DNA from: Desulfococcaceae bacterium HSG9
GTDB taxonomy: Bacteria > Desulfobacterota > Desulfobacteria > Desulfobacterales > JAUCGF01
DNA length: 44,806 bases
Direction: 5' to 3'
Assembly: GCA_030378005.1 (NCBI GenBank)
Contig: JAUCGF010000120.1
Span: 1-44,806 of the forward strand
Below the pieces are notes generated by a model, which saw only the letters and a program-made list of their open reading frames with translations, was not told the DNA's origin and did not search any database. Both the position numbers and the translations under genes were made by a program. Of the stretch, positions 42,642-44,806 are shown one piece after another (the first letter of the stretch is position 1; each line of letters begins with the position of its first letter).

Positions 42642-44333
42642 ATGATGACTGATCTTTATAAAAAATATAAGGCCGACCATTTTCAGGAAACGTCAAAGCT
42701 AAATCCTTTAAGTTTTATTTTGCGCAAAGCGGAATTAGGTGAGATGCTAAAACGTACAGAATGGGTATGGCTAGATAAACATCAATTGAATGATACGAAA
42801 GTAATAATAAAGAGCCAAGAAAACTATAGAAACTCTATACTGCGAGAGATTCACAATGAACTAATTGAGTTAAACCAAAATCAATTCTTGTTGTCACTTT
42901 ATAGCCGCGCAATCCCCCCTATTAATTCTGAGAGAGCCTTAGTCCTTTATAAGCTTCATACTCAAGAGGAACTTTCTGATACAGAGTTACGTTTTGTCAA
43001 TGAAAATTACCACAAATACATAGATTTCATCAATAGAAAACAAAAGTATAAAATAACGGAAGAAATTCCTTTTGATAAAAACTTTGAAACTATTCTGTCA
43101 AAATTAGAAGATGAAATACCGTTATGCGCTGATGATATCGAATGTCTTTGTAAGTGCAATGCCTATTCTTTCTTATATTCATTGAAAAATCAATTTGCCC
43201 ATTTAAAGAAAAAATATAAGGCGCTTGGCCAGAAGGAAAGTGAAGAGTATTCTCTTCTACTTTTTCGTATTTTGCAACAACTTGATGAAAAGAAACTTCC
43301 GAATCAAGAAGAAACTCAATACCTGAGAAAAAATGAATTCAATGAAACATTGGTACAAGCACAGCAAATTGACTTCAGCTTGCTTAAAAAGAAATATCGG
43401 GCAACGCAAATTCAAGAGAACAACATTGCACACCATCTTTACAAAGTTTTAAAAAAATTGGATGCGGGCCTTTCGTTACACGAGTCAGACATAAATTTTT
43501 TGAAAAATCGTAAACTGAACGAAACAGTCAAATTCGCTTACCATAAAGAGAGGGATGCATTAATTCGTAAAATTGCTCGGGGGCATGACTTAAAACCGAA
43601 TGATATTGCATGGTGTGAAGAGCATGACTTTGAAGAAATTATTTTCAGGTGGTTGGAAAATGCTTTTGAATTAGGAAACTACAAAATTGCAAAAGAACCT
43701 CGTCTTGTTGCTATTCTAAAAAAAATGAAAGCCGATAACCGCCTCAATGATGATGAAGTAGTTGTGTTGCAATGCCGAAATTTGTTACAACCGTCAAGCA
43801 AGATTTTTACTACCCATCACAAGTTGGAGGCACAGTTTTGTGAAAAACAATTTCAGCGTACAAAAAATCATTGGGATTTAGTAAACGCCAGTGCCCATTG
43901 GCGCAAGGCTGATGATCCCCGAAAGGCGTTAAAACAAACAGATAGCGTGGTTGTCAAGCAGGCAAAACCTGGCAAGGTAAAAGCCGCATTATTCACTACA
44001 CGAGGTGGTGCGTTACGTGATATCAACAAGCTTAAAGAAGCTGAAAAATGTGCGCTTGAAGCGATCAAACAATATCCTGACAGCCATAACCCCTATACTT
44101 TGATGGGGGCGTTATGTTATCAAACCAGGCGTTACGAAGAAGGTCACAGATGGTTTGAGGAGGCCATAAAACGTGGTGCGAAGCCTTACAACCATGATGC
44201 GGAAATCAAACGTATTTTACGAAAAAAATACGACCCTGAATTGATTAAATATCTTTTAAAAAAAGACCCTGATCGTTTTTATTGGGTAAAAGACTTTTCT
44301 CGCAAATGGCACAATAAAAAAGGTCGAAAATAG
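42642..44333 (+). CDS. Hypothetical protein with internal repeats and C-terminal TPR-like domain
   Basis: A 563-aa, charged, soluble protein. Residues about 55-385 hold five or so degenerate repeats of about 50-60 residues with the core L(Y/K)KL...LS..E..FL....L (for example VLKKLDAGLSLHESDINFLK, ILQQLDEKKLPNQEETQYLR and ILKKMKADNRLNDDEVVVLQ). The C-terminal region (about 430-515) looks like tetratricopeptide repeats: AALFTTRGGALRDINKLKEA, then AEKCALEAIKQYPDSHNPYT, LMGALCYQTRRYEEGHRWFE. It suggests a protein-protein interaction scaffold. I know no name for the repeat. It is more A+T-rich than gmhB before it. The start could also be the second ATG at 42645. Confidence 0.75.
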   Translation: MMTDLYKKYKADHFQETSKLNPLSFILRKAELGEMLKRTEWVWLDKHQLNDTKVIIKSQENYRNSILREIHNELIELNQNQFLLSLYSRAIPPINSERALVLYKLHTQEELSDTELRFVNENYHKYIDFINRKQKYKITEEIPFDKNFETILSKLEDEIPLCADDIECLCKCNAYSFLYSLKNQFAHLKKKYKALGQKESEEYSLLLFRILQQLDEKKLPNQEETQYLRKNEFNETLVQAQQIDFSLLKKKYRATQIQENNIAHHLYKVLKKLDAGLSLHESDINFLKNRKLNETVKFAYHKERDALIRKIARGHDLKPNDIAWCEEHDFEEIIFRWLENAFELGNYKIAKEPRLVAILKKMKADNRLNDDEVVVLQCRNLLQPSSKIFTTHHKLEAQFCEKQFQRTKNHWDLVNASAHWRKADDPRKALKQTDSVVVKQAKPGKVKAALFTTRGGALRDINKLKEAEKCALEAIKQYPDSHNPYTLMGALCYQTRRYEEGHRWFEEAIKRGAKPYNHDAEIKRILRKKYDPELIKYLLKKDPDRFYWVKDFSRKWHNKKGRK

Positions 44334-44389
44334 CTGCAATTACACAAAATCCGTCCAAACCTGATATCCATTCTAAGCATTCACCTGAT

Positions 44390-44560
44390 ATGAACCCAAT
44401 CCGTTCCCACACGACGCTTCAAGGAAAACTTGACCATATCACCTATTATAATGAAGATAACCATTATACCATCGCCAGACTGAAAACCAAAGAAGTACAG
44501 ACATATATAACGATAGTTGGCTATTTGGCCGGCGTAGCGGTGGGGCAGCAGCTCATATGC
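44390..44560 (+). pseudogene. N-terminal fragment of a RecD2-type helicase
   Basis: From the ATG at 44390 the first about 57 codons read LQGKLDHITYYNEDNHYTIA, RLKTKEVQTYITIVGYLAGV, AVGQQL, the OB-fold start of RecD2/TraA-type ATP-dependent helicases (typically about 700 aa). After about 44555 the frame goes on into unrelated hydrophobic residues and stops at 44641. The change of character coincides with a new leftward coding frame ending at 44567, so an inserted element probably breaks the gene. Whether recD2 resumes beyond the window cannot be seen. Confidence 0.75.
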
Positions 44561-44566
44561 ATCAAG

Positions 44567-44806
44567 CTAACCTGCCTCCTTGCCTGTTATCAGATAGTTC
44601 TGATTGAAGCTATCCATGTATGGTATCTGTTCCATCACTAACTCACAAACTGTTTTCCGTTTTCTTTTTTGCTTGCAATTTCTTAGTATATCTCGTTTAA
44701 GTTCAATGAGAACTTCTTTTATCATTCCTGAAAATATAGCTTTTTCCAAACGATTAAGTCTTTTCAGCCAGCATATAAGCTTATATTCGCTTACTTCCCG
44801 TTGAAA
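44567..44806 (-). CDS. C-terminal part of an unrecognised protein, probably of an inserted element
   Basis: An open frame enters from the right edge and runs 79 residues to a TAG at 44567. It is very basic in the middle (ELKRDILRNCKQKRKRKTVC) and begins, in the window, with FQREVSEYKLICWLKRLNRL. I match it to no transposase family with confidence, but its position just inside the break in recD2 fits the 3' end of a transposase gene. It lacks its start. Confidence 0.4.
   Translation of the reverse strand, partial: FQREVSEYKLICWLKRLNRLEKAIFSGMIKEVLIELKRDILRNCKQKRKRKTVCELVMEQIPYMDSFNQNYLITGKEAG

Noticed and set aside
1..44806. tRNA or rRNA genes
   Set aside because: I looked for TTCGAATC-type T-loops with CCA-side stems and conserved rRNA blocks and found none convincing.

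Overview
The window looks like a chromosomal segment of a Gram-negative, anaerobe-type bacterium, most likely a member of the Desulfobacterota (Desulfobacterales-like). The grounds are RlpA, GmhB and a Wzx/WecG-type exopolysaccharide cluster (Gram-negative envelope), an archaeal-type thymidylate synthase, an exosortase K remnant, a small conserved hypothetical (13606-14214) that I associate with deltaproteobacterial sulfate reducers, and many dispersed short repeats. The taxonomic call is an inference from gene content; no rRNA or tRNA was seen.

Layout. 1-850: repeats and a DUF2809 membrane protein. 853-13135: a rightward envelope polysaccharide cluster with an initiating phosphoglycosyl transferase, a WecG/TagA-type transferase fused to two STAS domains, a fusion of two enzyme folds whose catalytic signatures both look lost, a metallophosphoesterase, a GT4 transferase, a secreted clan-A-like glycoside hydrolase, an APH-like phosphotransferase and a Wzx-like flippase. 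An A+T-rich ATPase plus TOPRIM-like pair (7236-9063), a plausible defence module, sits inside this cluster. 13136-25300: scattered metabolic genes (proC, an aldolase/SDR fusion next to an lsrF orthologue, LysE exporter, Fe-alcohol dehydrogenase, thymidylate synthase, DUF2780 protein) separated by repeat-rich DNA and decayed genes. 25302-30209: hemW, a GT2 glycosyltransferase, a small nuclease-like protein, tsaE, aspartate kinase and a transglutaminase-like protein, closely spaced and probably largely one transcription unit. 31391-38448: an A+T-rich three-gene signalling module (1367-aa GAF-rich histidine kinase, stand-alone receiver, 827-aa HD-domain protein) with a convergent small membrane protein. 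39649-44333: MFS transporter, RlpA, GmhB and a TPR-like repeat protein. At the right edge a recD2 gene is broken after about 55 codons by foreign sequence.

The intergenic DNA is unusually structured. There are (a) seven-base-phased repeat arrays (ACTTGTA and CGTGAAA types), several arranged as large inverted repeats; (b) a MITE-like family with TCAGTAGATGGAAA ends; (c) an AGGAGTGC inverted-repeat family; (d) transposase remnants of at least three types; (e) a 102-bp duplicate of the 3' end of the transglutaminase-like gene; (f) an exosortase K fragment run directly into a CreB-like receiver fragment. Together these indicate a genome with much past transposition, duplication and decay.

The strongest candidates for undescribed biology are the GAF-kinase/receiver/HD module (31391-38448), the glycosyltransferase-STAS-STAS fusion with its neighbouring double pseudoenzyme (1608-4650), and the ATPase/TOPRIM-like pair (7236-9063).
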